From an uncultured Alistipes sp. (GTDB lineage: Bacteria; Bacteroidota; Bacteroidia; Bacteroidales; Rikenellaceae): a DNA stretch of 64,000 nt. This document shows, in pieces, positions 26,242 to 35,350 of the stretch; position 1 is the first letter of the stretch, and each line of letters begins with the position of its first letter. The stretch lies in contig URBK01000007.1 of the NCBI GenBank assembly GCA_900546065.1, positions 1 to 64,000 on the forward strand. The letters are read 5' to 3'. The translations under genes were made by a program, and so were the position numbers. Below the pieces are notes generated by a model. The model had not been told where the DNA came from. It ran no database searches and saw only the letters and a list, made by a program, of their open reading frames with translations.

Positions 26242-27176
26242 TACTCGCCCTGCTGGCCGTCGCCGCCCTCGCCACAGCCATGCGCGCCATCGTCATAGCC
26301 CGCGCCGCGGCGTGGATGGATATGGTCGCCATAGGCGCCACGGACAGCTGCGAATCGGCCGGATATGTCGGATGCTCGGTCGTATGCACCGGCGTGGAGA
26401 ACATGCAGCAGATAGAGAGCCTGCTCGATGTCGAATATGACCGTTACGAGACCATAGTCGTACTCGACGCCCGCGCCGCCGGCATCACGTTCCGCGCCAT
26501 CGTCGCACGCTACGACCTCATACGCGTCGACGCCGACCCTTCGGACGAATTCCCCTCGGCGCGCATACGCTCACTCTTCCGTTCGCGCACGCGCAGCATG
26601 CGGCGCCTCACCCTCGTCGACCGTGCCGCCGCCTCGCCTTACGACGATCTGGACGCCGGCGCCAGCGTCGCCTCCTACGACTACATACTTCCCGTCGGAC
26701 GCGACACCTATCTCATGCCCAACGCCATCGAGAAGGCGGTCATAGCCATAGCCTCGACGCCCGATACGCCCATCGCCGCGCTGCACTCCGTCTCCGACGA
26801 CCAGTGCTACGTCTTCAACCGCGAGACACTTATCGCCCAAGGCGGATTCTCGCCTCATCTTCTCAACAGCATACGCAGCGGCGAAGTGCGCCGCACGTTC
26901 GTGCCCCTCATATACCGCACGAGCAACACACGGCGCATAAAAATTGTTACCCGCCTAACAATTTTAATCCTTATGGCAACGTTACTTACAATAGAGACTG
27001 TCACGCTCGGCACACGCCTCGCCACAGCCTCGGCTGCGGCCGTGGCAATGGCTCTGGCAAACGCGGCATACGCCCGTACGGCTCTGGGCAGGTACAACTG
27101 TTTCGAAAAGTCAATTTTATGTTACATAGATCGTATGTTTTCCATTTTGGGCAAACGAAAATTTACTATTTCATAA
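26220..27176 (+). CDS. GT2-like membrane protein
   Basis: A 318-residue protein that overlaps the HEAT gene by 22 bp. It has one hydrophobic helix at about residues 3-22, a soluble domain of about 190 residues, and two hydrophobic helices at about 240-285. The soluble part looks like a GT-A glycosyltransferase start (VGCSVVCTGVENMQQIESLL, then ETIVVLDARAAG), followed by ASYDYILPVGRDTYLMPNAIEKAV. I do not see a confident DxD metal site or a QxxRW motif, so activity is uncertain. Its last 30 or so residues are more AT-rich and hydrophobic. It closes the three-gene unit. Confidence 0.6.
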   Translation: MQIALTLILALLAVAALATAMRAIVIARAAAWMDMVAIGATDSCESAGYVGCSVVCTGVENMQQIESLLDVEYDRYETIVVLDARAAGITFRAIVARYDLIRVDADPSDEFPSARIRSLFRSRTRSMRRLTLVDRAAASPYDDLDAGASVASYDYILPVGRDTYLMPNAIEKAVIAIASTPDTPIAALHSVSDDQCYVFNRETLIAQGGFSPHLLNSIRSGEVRRTFVPLIYRTSNTRRIKIVTRLTILILMATLLTIETVTLGTRLATASAAAVAMALANAAYARTALGRYNCFEKSILCYIDRMFSILGKRKFTIS

Positions 27177-27218
27177 AATATGACTAATTTTACAAAACAA
27201 TCTAACACCTACTAACAA

Positions 27219-28076
27219 ATGATGACCAAAAATCAGATAAGCGAACAGATCAAGGCTCATCTCATGCCGCAATGTTTCAATGCGGCAGTCAAGGCCGGCG
27301 CGGCCATAATGAAGATATACAAGAATATAGACGACTACGACATCAGCCTCAAAAGCGACCACACGCCCATCACCATAGCCGACCGTGTCGCCCATACTAC
27401 CATCAAGGAGTTTCTCGGTTCGACCCGCATACCCGTCTTGAGCGAGGAGGGGCGCGAGATGCACTACGACGAGCGCCGCAACTGGGATCTCTTCTTTCTC
27501 GTAGACCCGCTCGACGGAACAGTCGAATTCATCAAGGGAAACAACGAATTTACGGTAAACATAGCCCTCATGTCGGACAACAGATGCGTAACATCGGTGC
27601 TCTACGTCCCCTACCACCGCAAGATGTATCTCGCCTTCAAGGGCCACGGTGCCTACCTCATAAACGACATCGAGCCCGACGACAACCCGACATACGACTA
27701 CGCCCGCATCAGCTCCATGATGCAGCGCCTGCCGCTCGAGAGCACCCGCCACGACCATCTGCGCGTGGCCGTGTCGCGCTCGCACCAGACACCCGAGACC
27801 TTCGAGCAGATCGACCGCATACGCAAGACACACCCCGATCTGGAGATCGTCGAACAGGGCAGCTCCTACAAGTTCTGCCTGCTGGCCGAGGGTACGGTCG
27901 ACTATTACGTTCGCACGACCAACACCTACGAATGGGATACCGCGGCCGGAGAGCTTATCCTCGCCGAGGCCGGCGGCAAGACCGTGTCGTTCCCCGACGG
28001 ACAACCGCTCGTCTACAACAAGGCCGACCTGCACAACCCGTGGTTCGAGGCCACGAGCGCCCGCTGCAAGCTCTGA
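27219..28076 (+). CDS. cysQ: 3'(2'),5'-bisphosphate nucleotidase
   Basis: A 285-residue inositol-monophosphatase-fold enzyme that removes 3'-phosphate from PAP/PAPS, protecting sulfur metabolism. Metal-site motifs are present: SEEG with the catalytic Glu, DPLDGTVEFIKGN, and near the end YEWDTAAGELILAEAGG. The length and order match bacterial CysQ. It stands alone, 42 bp after the GT2-like gene. Inositol monophosphatase is a less likely alternative given the DPLDGT-VEFI context. Confidence 0.9.
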   Translation: MMTKNQISEQIKAHLMPQCFNAAVKAGAAIMKIYKNIDDYDISLKSDHTPITIADRVAHTTIKEFLGSTRIPVLSEEGREMHYDERRNWDLFFLVDPLDGTVEFIKGNNEFTVNIALMSDNRCVTSVLYVPYHRKMYLAFKGHGAYLINDIEPDDNPTYDYARISSMMQRLPLESTRHDHLRVAVSRSHQTPETFEQIDRIRKTHPDLEIVEQGSSYKFCLLAEGTVDYYVRTTNTYEWDTAAGELILAEAGGKTVSFPDGQPLVYNKADLHNPWFEATSARCKL

Positions 28077-28115
28077 TCCGGCGCAGGCCGCAACGACCGA
28101 TATCCGCACGACAAC

Positions 28116-28151
28116 ATACGGGCGCGCAACCGTCAAGTTGCGCGCCCGTAT
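28116..28151. terminator. Strong hairpin between convergent cysQ and the acyl-CoA synthetase gene
   Basis: A perfect 15-bp inverted repeat (28116-28130 with 28137-28151, core ACGGGCGCGCAAC) encloses a 6-nt loop. No long T run follows on either strand, but the position between two convergent genes makes it a bidirectional terminator. Confidence 0.65.
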
Positions 28152-28165
28152 CGTTCAGCCGTACC

Positions 28166-29803
28166 TTACTCGTACAGATAACGTTTTATGCTCTGTTTGG
28201 GGGTCTTCTCGAACTCCTCCGCGCGCAGTCCGATAGATGCCACACGGCTGTATGCCGGCAGCGTGGCGTTCAACGCCTTCAGATTCTCGGCCATAACCCG
28301 CTCCACCTCCGCATCGCCCGTGCGGCGCGAGGCATCCACATCGGCCACCACCAGCGCCACGATACCGTTGCGCCGTCCGACAACAAGCGACTCCGCAACC
28401 AGCGGCATCGCATTCAAACGCTCCTCGATCTCCTCGGGATAGATATTCTGCCCGCTCGGGCCGAGGATCATGCTCTTGCAGCGGCCGCGTATGTAGAGGT
28501 TGCCATCCGCGTCGACAACACCCATATCTCCCGTACGCAGCCACCCGTCCTCGGTGAAGGCCGCATCGGTCGCCTCCGTATTCTTGTAATATCCGAGCAT
28601 CACGTTGTCGCCCCGCACCTGAATCTCACCGGCCTCGTGTTCGGGATCCGACGAATCGATACGCAGCTCCATACGGTCCACGACGCGGCCGCATGACCCC
28701 TCGGCAAACGAGTGCCAGTCGGAATAGCATATCAGCGGTCCGCACTCGGTCATGCCGTAACCGACCGTATAGGGGAGTTTGATACGCCGCATGAAGCGCT
28801 CAACCTCGGGATTTATGCCCGCACCGCCGGCGATGAAGTGGCGTATCTTGCCGCCGAACGACTCTATTATACCGTTCCGCACATTTTGGAAAACAACCTC
28901 CCGCACAACAGGTATACGCATCAACGTACGGGCCGGTTCGCGTTTCAGCGCAGGGAAGACCTTGTTGCGGAAGATCTTTTCGAGGATCAACGGCACCACA
29001 AGCTGCATGTATGGCCGTACCTCACGCAAGGCCTCCATCAATACCGAAGGCGTCGGCGCCGCCCCGAGGAACGTGACGCGGCAACCGCTCAACATCGGGT
29101 ACATCAACTCGAACATCAGGCCGTAGAGGTGCGCCAGCGGCAGGATCGACAGCACGCGCCAGCCGCGGCGCGTCGGGATAAGGCGTCGCGCGAAGGCAAC
29201 GTTAGAGCTTATGCTGCGCGCCGAGAGCATCGTCCCCTTGGGCGAGCCCGACGTTCCGGAGGTATAGCTTATGATGCACAGCTCGTCGAGGGTCGAGGTA
29301 TCGAAATGCACGTCGCCCGGACATACACCCTGCCGATACTGCTCCTCATACAGGCGGTCGACACGCGACAGGGCCACGGGCAGCAGCCCCGATGCCGATC
29401 GCAACACCTCACCGTTGTCAAGAGCCATCACATCCGGAAGCGAGAGTCGCGACGTTTGGTCCATACCCTTCCAGATATGGCGGTCGAGGATAAGCAGACG
29501 GGCATCCGAATGGAGCGTCAGGGCCGCCACGCTCGAAGGGGTGAAGTCGCTGAGTATGGGAACCGCCACGGCCTTGTATGCCAATATTGCAAAATAGGTA
29601 ACAGCCCAACGGGCGCTGTTGCGGCCGCAGAGCGCTATCTTGTCGCCCACGGATATGCCCGCCTCCTCGAAAAGGATGTGCATGCGGCATATCTCGCGCG
29701 CCAGATCACCGAACGAAAGCGTCGCGCCGCGATAGTCCGAAAGAGCCGGCTCGTCCCAGTTCTCACGTATGGTTTGTTGCAAAAGATCGAGATAGTGTTT
29801 CAT
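28166..29803 (-). CDS. Long-chain acyl-CoA synthetase-like AMP-binding protein
   Basis: A 545-residue adenylate-forming enzyme expected to activate a fatty acid to acyl-CoA. The ATP loop is SYTSGTSGSPKGTM, the A5 motif YGMTECGPLI, the A7/A8 region LRTGDMGVVDADGNLYIRG, and the catalytic Lys lies in PKQSIKRYLYE at the C terminus. Length and motifs fit FadD-type proteins rather than NRPS modules. It is convergent with cysQ and divergent from the DPP III gene. The acid substrate is unknown. Confidence 0.88.
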   Translation of the reverse strand: MKHYLDLLQQTIRENWDEPALSDYRGATLSFGDLAREICRMHILFEEAGISVGDKIALCGRNSARWAVTYFAILAYKAVAVPILSDFTPSSVAALTLHSDARLLILDRHIWKGMDQTSRLSLPDVMALDNGEVLRSASGLLPVALSRVDRLYEEQYRQGVCPGDVHFDTSTLDELCIISYTSGTSGSPKGTMLSARSISSNVAFARRLIPTRRGWRVLSILPLAHLYGLMFELMYPMLSGCRVTFLGAAPTPSVLMEALREVRPYMQLVVPLILEKIFRNKVFPALKREPARTLMRIPVVREVVFQNVRNGIIESFGGKIRHFIAGGAGINPEVERFMRRIKLPYTVGYGMTECGPLICYSDWHSFAEGSCGRVVDRMELRIDSSDPEHEAGEIQVRGDNVMLGYYKNTEATDAAFTEDGWLRTGDMGVVDADGNLYIRGRCKSMILGPSGQNIYPEEIEERLNAMPLVAESLVVGRRNGIVALVVADVDASRRTGDAEVERVMAENLKALNATLPAYSRVASIGLRAEEFEKTPKQSIKRYLYE

Positions 29804-30262
29804 AGTTGCAGATATTTTATTCCAAATCCGCCGCTCCTTACAAAAAAAGCATCATGCGAAGCCTCCACATGATGTCGGCCGGCGGTGTCGCAATGCGAAT
29901 ATCGCAATTCGCCGTCTGACGGTAAAATTTTAGTGATACCCACCGTCTCAAGGTTCCAAAACAGCATTATACGGGGTGAAAATATGAAATACGTGGCCAA
30001 ATTCCGACAACGCAAAACAAGATAGTAGATAGATACAGGGGAAAACAGGGCTTGCACACAACCGTCCCGGGAGGAGATACGGGGATCGCGGTACGGGAGC
30101 AAAAGCCCGCCGGAATCAATACGCTGCAGCATCGGCATACACCTCCGCAACCCATGCGGCGCATATCGGCCGATTGCAACCGCAGTATACAATCCGAAGG
30201 CACAGTCCCAAACCACAAACACACGGAAACGGCGGCTTACGACCGATTAACAGGGCTGAAAA
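29804..30262. other. Divergent intergenic region
   Basis: No gene is supported in these 459 bp. A short inverted pair (TGCGA/TCGCA at about 29893-29906, in GCAATGCGAATATCGCAATT) could be an operator for the acyl-CoA synthetase gene, but I cannot assign a regulator. The promoter of the DPP III gene starts just after the region. Confidence 0.35.
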
Positions 30263-30293
30263 TTGGAATTCCGTGCCGAAAACAATAACTTTG
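30263..30293 (+). promoter_or_regulatory. Promoter of the DPP III gene
   Basis: TTG at 30263-30265 is followed after 20 bp by TAACTTTG at 30286-30293, a full match to the Bacteroidetes consensus. The start codon lies 48 bp further on. Confidence 0.75.
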
Positions 30294-30341
30294 ACACGGA
30301 TTTATATTATAAATGTAAGACCGATAACGACGCAACAGTTT

Positions 30342-32387
30342 ATGAAAACGCCACGATCAATTCTAACGACAGCGATTATGACCATCACCGTTTCAGCACT
30401 CTGCGCATGCCGCGACAAGTCGGATGCGCAGCAGCAGGAGCAGGCTCAGGCCGAGAAGCCGTGGGTTGTCGACCGCTTCGACGACATCAAGGTTCTGCGA
30501 TATGAAGTCCCCGAATTCGAGAAGCTGCCCCTGCAACAGAAGAAATTGATATATTACCTTGCGCAGGCTGCCAAATGCGGCCGCGACATACTCTTCGACC
30601 AGAACTTCAAGTATAACCTCACCGTGCGCCGCGTACTGGAGAACATCTACCTGCGGCACGACGACAAGAGCGACACCACCGAGTTCCGCGCCATGGAGAA
30701 GTATCTCAAGAAGGTATGGTTCGCCAACGGCATCCACCACCACTATTCGAACGACAAGTTCCGTCCCGAGTTCTCGCGCGAGTGGTTCGAGGCGGCCGTG
30801 GACAAGTATGTCGACGTGGCGGAGCTGCCCATAGGGAAGAAACTCCTGTGCGACATAATATTCGACCCCACGCTCTACGCCACGCGTCTGGATCAGACCG
30901 ACGGCAACGATCTGCTTGCCACGTCGGCCTGCAACTACTACGAGGGTGTCACGATGAAGGAGGCAGAGGAGTTCTACGCCGCGCAGGTCGACCACAACGA
31001 CCCGCAGCCCATATCGTACGGACTGAACTCGAAACTCGAGAAACGCGACGACGGCACCATCGTCGAGCGTACGTGGCGTCTGGGCGGCATGTACACAGCC
31101 GCCATACAGCAGATAATATATTGGCTGGAGCAGGCGCGGCAGGTGGCCGAGGAGCCGCAGAAGAGCATCATCGATGCGCTGGTGAACTACTACCGCACGG
31201 GAGACCTGCGCGAGTTCGACCGATACAATATATTATGGGTAGGCGACAACTCGTCGAACGTCGATTTCATCAACGGCTTCATCGAGGACTACGGCGACCC
31301 GCTCGGCCGCAAGGCATCATGGGAGGGTCTGGTTAACTTCGTCGACAGCGCCGCATGCCACCGCACGCAGATCATATCCGACAATGCGCAATGGTTCGAG
31401 GACAACTCGCCCATCGACCCCGCCTTCCGCAAGAAGGAGGTAAAGGGCGTCTCGGCCAAGGTGGTGACGGTAGCCATGCTGGGCGGCGACTGCTACCCCG
31501 CAACCCCCATAGGCATCAACCTGCCAAACGCCGACTGGATACGCAAGGAGTACGGATCCAAGTCGGTCACCATCGACAACATAACATACGCCTACGACAA
31601 GGCGGCACAGGGCAACGGCTTCAACGAGGAGTTCGTGCTGCGTGCCGAGGACCGCGAGCGCATGAAGCTCTACGGCAAACTGGCCGATGACCTGCACACC
31701 GACCTGCACGAGTGCCTGGGACACGGTTCGGGACAGCTGGCACCGGGCGTCAAGGGCGGCGAACTGAAAAACTACACCTCGACGCTCGAGGAGGCGCGCG
31801 CCGATCTGTTCGGTCTCTACTATCTCGGCGATCCGAAGATGGTAGAGCTGGGACTCATACCCTCGCTCGACGTGGCAAAGGCCCAGTATGCGTCATACAT
31901 CATGAACGGCATGATGACACAGTTCGCACGTATCGAGGCAGGCAAGAATGTCGAGGAGGCGCACATGCGCAACCGCAAGCTCATAGCCGAATGGTGCTAC
32001 GAGCACGGCAAGCAGGACAACGTCATCGAGTGGGTAAAGCAGGATGGCAAGAGCTACGTCGTGGTCAACGACTTCGAGGCTCTGCGCAAGCTCTTCGGCG
32101 AGTTGCTGCGCGAAGTGCAGCGCATAAAGTCTACGGGCGACTATGAGGCCGGCCGCGCACTCGTCGAGGATTACGCCGTGAAGATCGACCCCGCAATCCA
32201 CGCCGAGGTTCTGGAGCGTTATGGCGCTCTGGGCATAGAGCCGTACAGCGGATTCGTGAATCCCGACTACGAGCCCGTCATGACCGACGGAGAGATCACC
32301 GACGTCAAGATCGTCTACACGGACGACTACGTGGGGCAGATGCTCGACTACTCGAAAAACTACTCGTTCCTGCCGTTGATCAACTGA
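30342..32387 (+). CDS. Dipeptidyl peptidase III (family M49), lipoprotein form
   Basis: A 681-residue zinc peptidase that removes N-terminal dipeptides. The M49 zinc motif is present as HECLGHGSGQ (Bacteroides form of HEXXGH), with the second motif EEARADLFGLYYL. The N terminus is a lipoprotein signal (ITVSALCACRDK, probable lipidated second Cys), so the enzyme is expected at the membrane facing the periplasm or surface, unlike cytosolic eukaryotic DPP III. The ATG at 30342 lies just downstream of a consensus promoter; upstream in-frame codons are not supported. A strong terminator follows. Confidence 0.93.
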   Translation: MKTPRSILTTAIMTITVSALCACRDKSDAQQQEQAQAEKPWVVDRFDDIKVLRYEVPEFEKLPLQQKKLIYYLAQAAKCGRDILFDQNFKYNLTVRRVLENIYLRHDDKSDTTEFRAMEKYLKKVWFANGIHHHYSNDKFRPEFSREWFEAAVDKYVDVAELPIGKKLLCDIIFDPTLYATRLDQTDGNDLLATSACNYYEGVTMKEAEEFYAAQVDHNDPQPISYGLNSKLEKRDDGTIVERTWRLGGMYTAAIQQIIYWLEQARQVAEEPQKSIIDALVNYYRTGDLREFDRYNILWVGDNSSNVDFINGFIEDYGDPLGRKASWEGLVNFVDSAACHRTQIISDNAQWFEDNSPIDPAFRKKEVKGVSAKVVTVAMLGGDCYPATPIGINLPNADWIRKEYGSKSVTIDNITYAYDKAAQGNGFNEEFVLRAEDRERMKLYGKLADDLHTDLHECLGHGSGQLAPGVKGGELKNYTSTLEEARADLFGLYYLGDPKMVELGLIPSLDVAKAQYASYIMNGMMTQFARIEAGKNVEEAHMRNRKLIAEWCYEHGKQDNVIEWVKQDGKSYVVVNDFEALRKLFGELLREVQRIKSTGDYEAGRALVEDYAVKIDPAIHAEVLERYGALGIEPYSGFVNPDYEPVMTDGEITDVKIVYTDDYVGQMLDYSKNYSFLPLIN

Positions 32388-32430
32388 TCGCAGCATACAG
32401 TTCCGCAATAAGAAAAGAAGCGACACCCAC

Positions 32431-32462
32431 AGCAGGCCGCACGTCAGCGGCCTGCTTTCTTT
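32431..32462 (+). terminator. Terminator of the DPP III gene
   Basis: A perfect 10-bp stem (AGCAGGCCGC at 32431-32440 with GCGGCCTGCT at 32447-32456) has a 6-nt loop, followed by TTCTTT. It lies 44 bp after the stop codon. Confidence 0.85.
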
Positions 32463-32681
32463 GGATGCCATACAACGCATCAGGCCGGATTCGCTCTCGC
32501 ACAAGTCGAAAGACGATAACATGGAATCGCATTTGCATAATGAGCATTCGGTTCCGCGGAACATCTTATTAAAGGTATATAAATATATGTACCTCGGACG
32601 GAGGAACGCGAGAAGGTGAATAAGACCTGATGGAAATCAAGAATACAAGATAAAACCGAAAACCTTAAACACTGTAACATT

Positions 32682-33284
32682 ATGAATCGTTTCCGTTCAT
32701 GGTTTCTTTCGGAGGAGTCGTTCGACAGCGAGCGCCGCAGCATCGTACTCTTTGCGCTGCGCGTCTTCGCGGCACTTGTAACCATCCCCTACGGCATCGA
32801 CAAGATCGCCCGCTACAACGCCTTGGCCGTCGATTTCTTCGGCGACCCGATAGGCATAGGCATGGAGCCGTCGCTCGTGCTGACAATAGCCGCACAGGTG
32901 GGATTTACCGTGCTGCTGATCGCGGGCCTGCAGACACGCCTATTCGCCATGCTGCTTGCATTCCACATGGCCGTAGCCACCAAGTACCACTTCTTCGACC
33001 CCTTCAAGACTAAAGTGCTGCCGATGATATTTCTGGCGCTATACTTTCTTGTAATAGCCCTCGGTGCAGGACGATACTCGGCCGACGCCGCCATAGCCGC
33101 ACGCCACGGCCGCTTTTCGCCCGTATGGCGCCCGAGAGAGACGACATACGTTATAATCATGACCATCGTAACCATGTTGGCCGTCATCGTCTTCGCCAAC
33201 CTTCTGAGCGGCGCCGTCTCGGCTGCAGCACTGGCACTCTGCCTGCTGATGACGATATGGTGCTACGCCGACGCCCGCATCTGA
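32682..33284 (+). CDS. DoxX-family membrane protein
   Basis: A 200-residue protein with four helices typical of DoxX (from ALRVFAALVTIPYGIDKI to FLALYFLVIALGAG) and two more hydrophobic segments near the C terminus. DoxX-like proteins are found with thiosulfate or quinone oxidation and redox stress functions, but most are uncharacterised. It stands alone, with a terminator 65 bp downstream. Confidence 0.8.
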   Translation: MNRFRSWFLSEESFDSERRSIVLFALRVFAALVTIPYGIDKIARYNALAVDFFGDPIGIGMEPSLVLTIAAQVGFTVLLIAGLQTRLFAMLLAFHMAVATKYHFFDPFKTKVLPMIFLALYFLVIALGAGRYSADAAIAARHGRFSPVWRPRETTYVIIMTIVTMLAVIVFANLLSGAVSAAALALCLLMTIWCYADARI

Positions 33285-33349
33285 AACCTTGGCGATACAC
33301 GGCCGCAGGCCCTCAACCACGTCCTGTGGCTATACACACGCTCCGATTT

Positions 33350-33390
33350 GAGCCGCAGAGGGATTTTTTGTCCCCGCGCGGCTCTTTTTT
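33350..33390 (+). terminator. Terminator of the DoxX gene
   Basis: A 7-bp stem (GAGCCGC at 33350-33356 with GCGGCTC at 33378-33384) is extended by inner pairing of GGGA with TCCC, and six Ts follow. Confidence 0.7.
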
Positions 33391-33406
33391 ATTCGAATAT
33401 ATTGTA

Positions 33407-33414
33407 TAACTTTG
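33407..33414 (+). promoter_or_regulatory. Probable -7 box of panC
   Basis: TAACTTTG at 33407-33414 fits TAnnTTTG, with a T-rich but not perfect -33 region. It lies 26 bp before panC. Confidence 0.55.
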
Positions 33415-33440
33415 CCGCAGTTTTATAGGCTACTATAAAA

Positions 33441-34277
33441 ATGAAGACAATCTACACAACAAGCGACCTGAAAAAGGAGCTCGCAACGGTAGACCACAAG
33501 GGCATAGGATTCGTCCCCACGATGGGAGCGCTCCATGCGGGTCACCGTTCTCTGGTCGAGAAGGCACGCCGCGAGTGCCCCACCGTAGTGGTGAGCGTAT
33601 TCGTCAACCCGACCCAATTCAACGACAAGAACGATCTGCGCAACTATCCCCGCACCCCCGAAGCCGACCGTGCGCTTCTGGAGGCCGCAGGCGCCGACTA
33701 CGTATTCATGCCCTCGGTCGAGGAGATGTATCCGCAGCCCGATACGCGACAGTTCGATTTCGGTATGGTAGACAAGGTGATGGAGGGCGCCACACGCCCC
33801 GGACACTTCAACGGCGTGGCACAGGTCGTAAGCCGTCTGTTCGCCATCGTCGAGCCAGCAAAGGCATACTTCGGCGAGAAGGATTTCCAGCAGATAGCCG
33901 TCATCAAGGCCATGGTGCGTCAGCTCGCACTCCCCGTAGAGATCGTCGAGTGCCCCATCGTCCGCGGCGAGGACGGCCTTGCCCTCTCGTCACGCAACGC
34001 GCTGCTCGACGCCCCGCACCGCAAGGCCGCACCTCATATATATGAAGTGATCTCGCAGTGCGCAGCCAAGGCCGCCGAGATGACGCCCGCACAGCTCACA
34101 GAGTGGGTAAAGGCTCAGGTCGAGGCCGACGGACTGCTCAAGGTGATATATTTCCAAGCCGTCGACGCCACGACGATGCAGCAGGTCTCGTCGTGGGAGC
34201 AGAGCGACCGCATTCAGGGCTGCATAGCCGTACAGGCCGGAGATGTCCGCCTGATAGACAATATACGCATAAAGTAG
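33441..34277 (+). CDS. panC: Pantothenate synthetase
   Basis: A 278-residue enzyme that joins pantoate and beta-alanine with ATP, the last step of pantothenate synthesis. It has the HIGH-like nucleotide motif in [15 protein letters not shown], the conserved VFVNPTQF and the loop GLALSSRN near residue 180. Beta-alanine comes from panD, which begins 7 bp downstream, so the two adjacent genes form the end of the pathway. Length is typical. Confidence 0.97.
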   Translation: MKTIYTTSDLKKELATVDHKGIGFVPTMGALHAGHRSLVEKARRECPTVVVSVFVNPTQFNDKNDLRNYPRTPEADRALLEAAGADYVFMPSVEEMYPQPDTRQFDFGMVDKVMEGATRPGHFNGVAQVVSRLFAIVEPAKAYFGEKDFQQIAVIKAMVRQLALPVEIVECPIVRGEDGLALSSRNALLDAPHRKAAPHIYEVISQCAAKAAEMTPAQLTEWVKAQVEADGLLKVIYFQAVDATTMQQVSSWEQSDRIQGCIAVQAGDVRLIDNIRIK

Positions 34278-34284
34278 CAAGGCG

Positions 34285-34638
34285 ATGTTGATAGAAGTAT
34301 TGAAATCGAAGATTCACCGTGTCTCGGTCACCGAGGCAAACCTCAACTACGTGGGCAGCATCACCATCGACGAGGCTCTGATGGAGGCCGCCGGCATGAT
34401 CGAGGGTGAGAAGGTACAGATCCTTGACATAAACAACGGCGAGCGTCTCGAGACATATATAATCAAGGGACGTCGCGGCAGCGGCTGCATCTGCCTCAAC
34501 GGTGCGGCGGCACGCAAGGTCGCCGTGGGCGATCTGGTCATAATCGTCTCGTATGCGCTGATGGACTTCGAGGAGGCGAAGAGTTTCAAACCGACGGTCA
34601 TCTTCCCCGACTCGGCCACAAACCGACTTATCGGATAG
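34285..34638 (+). CDS. panD: Aspartate 1-decarboxylase precursor
   Basis: A 117-residue pro-enzyme that makes beta-alanine from aspartate. Self-cleavage at Gly24-Ser25 (YVGSITID) creates the pyruvoyl cofactor, and the conserved residues around it are intact. The end of the protein is like other Bacteroidetes PanD. It is co-transcribed with panC. Confidence 0.97.
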   Translation: MLIEVLKSKIHRVSVTEANLNYVGSITIDEALMEAAGMIEGEKVQILDINNGERLETYIIKGRRGSGCICLNGAAARKVAVGDLVIIVSYALMDFEEAKSFKPTVIFPDSATNRLIG

Positions 34639-34699
34639 GACCATGCGGGCATACACATGGCCCGCACGGCCCAAGGCCGCAAAAAATTCATTATAGACG

Positions 34700-35188
34700 A
34701 TGGATACATTTCTGGCCATACTTGCCGTTATATGCGGCATCGGAGGAATCCTCGGGGCGGTTCTGCCCGTAATCCCGGGGCCGGCGCTCTCATACTTCGG
34801 CATGCTGTGCGCCTACTGGACCGACTCGACCGCCATCACGGGACGCATGCTCATCATCTGGGCCGTCATAACCATCCTCGTCACACTGCTCGACTACGTC
34901 CTTCCCGGATACTTCAGCAAGGTCTTTGGCGGCACACGCGCCGGAATAACCGGAGCTACCGTAGGCGTATTCGTAGGTCTCTTCTTCGGGCCCGCGGGCA
35001 TAATCCTCGGCCCCTTCTTCGGCGCCGTCATAGGCGAACTCCTACACGAACGACAGGAGTTGGGCAAAGCCCTCAAGGTGGGTATCGGCTCGCTCATATC
35101 GTTCATCGTAGGCTCGGGCATCAAGATCATAGCCTCGGGCTTCATGCTCTTCTACATCTGGCGCGACGTGTGGGCCATGATCAGTTAG
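34700..35188 (+). CDS. DUF456 family membrane protein
   Basis: A 162-residue integral membrane protein with glycine-rich helices typical of DUF456 (GGILGAVLPVIPGPALSYFG; GATVGVFVGLFFGPAGIILG; FFGAVIGELL). The family has no known function, and the Gly-rich repeats recall pore- or glycine-zipper-forming segments. It lies 61 bp after panD, possibly on the same transcript. No link to pantothenate is visible beyond position. Confidence 0.85.
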   Translation: MDTFLAILAVICGIGGILGAVLPVIPGPALSYFGMLCAYWTDSTAITGRMLIIWAVITILVTLLDYVLPGYFSKVFGGTRAGITGATVGVFVGLFFGPAGIILGPFFGAVIGELLHERQELGKALKVGIGSLISFIVGSGIKIIASGFMLFYIWRDVWAMIS

Positions 35189-35350
35189 GCTGACGGCCCG
35201 CATCACAACTCCAGCCGTATCCGATGGCTTCGGCTCCGCAACCCGCCTCCGCACGGAGAATCTCTTATTTATTTACTGTTGGATATGGCCGTGACTGCCA
35301 CGAACGATCGGTCACATCCCGTTAAAAGACTTATCCAAATTCAAACCAAT

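Noticed and set aside
29800..30222. A 140-residue minus-strand frame before the acyl-CoA synthetase gene
   Set aside because: It has no domain, signal or coding-like composition, and lies in the divergent regulatory region.
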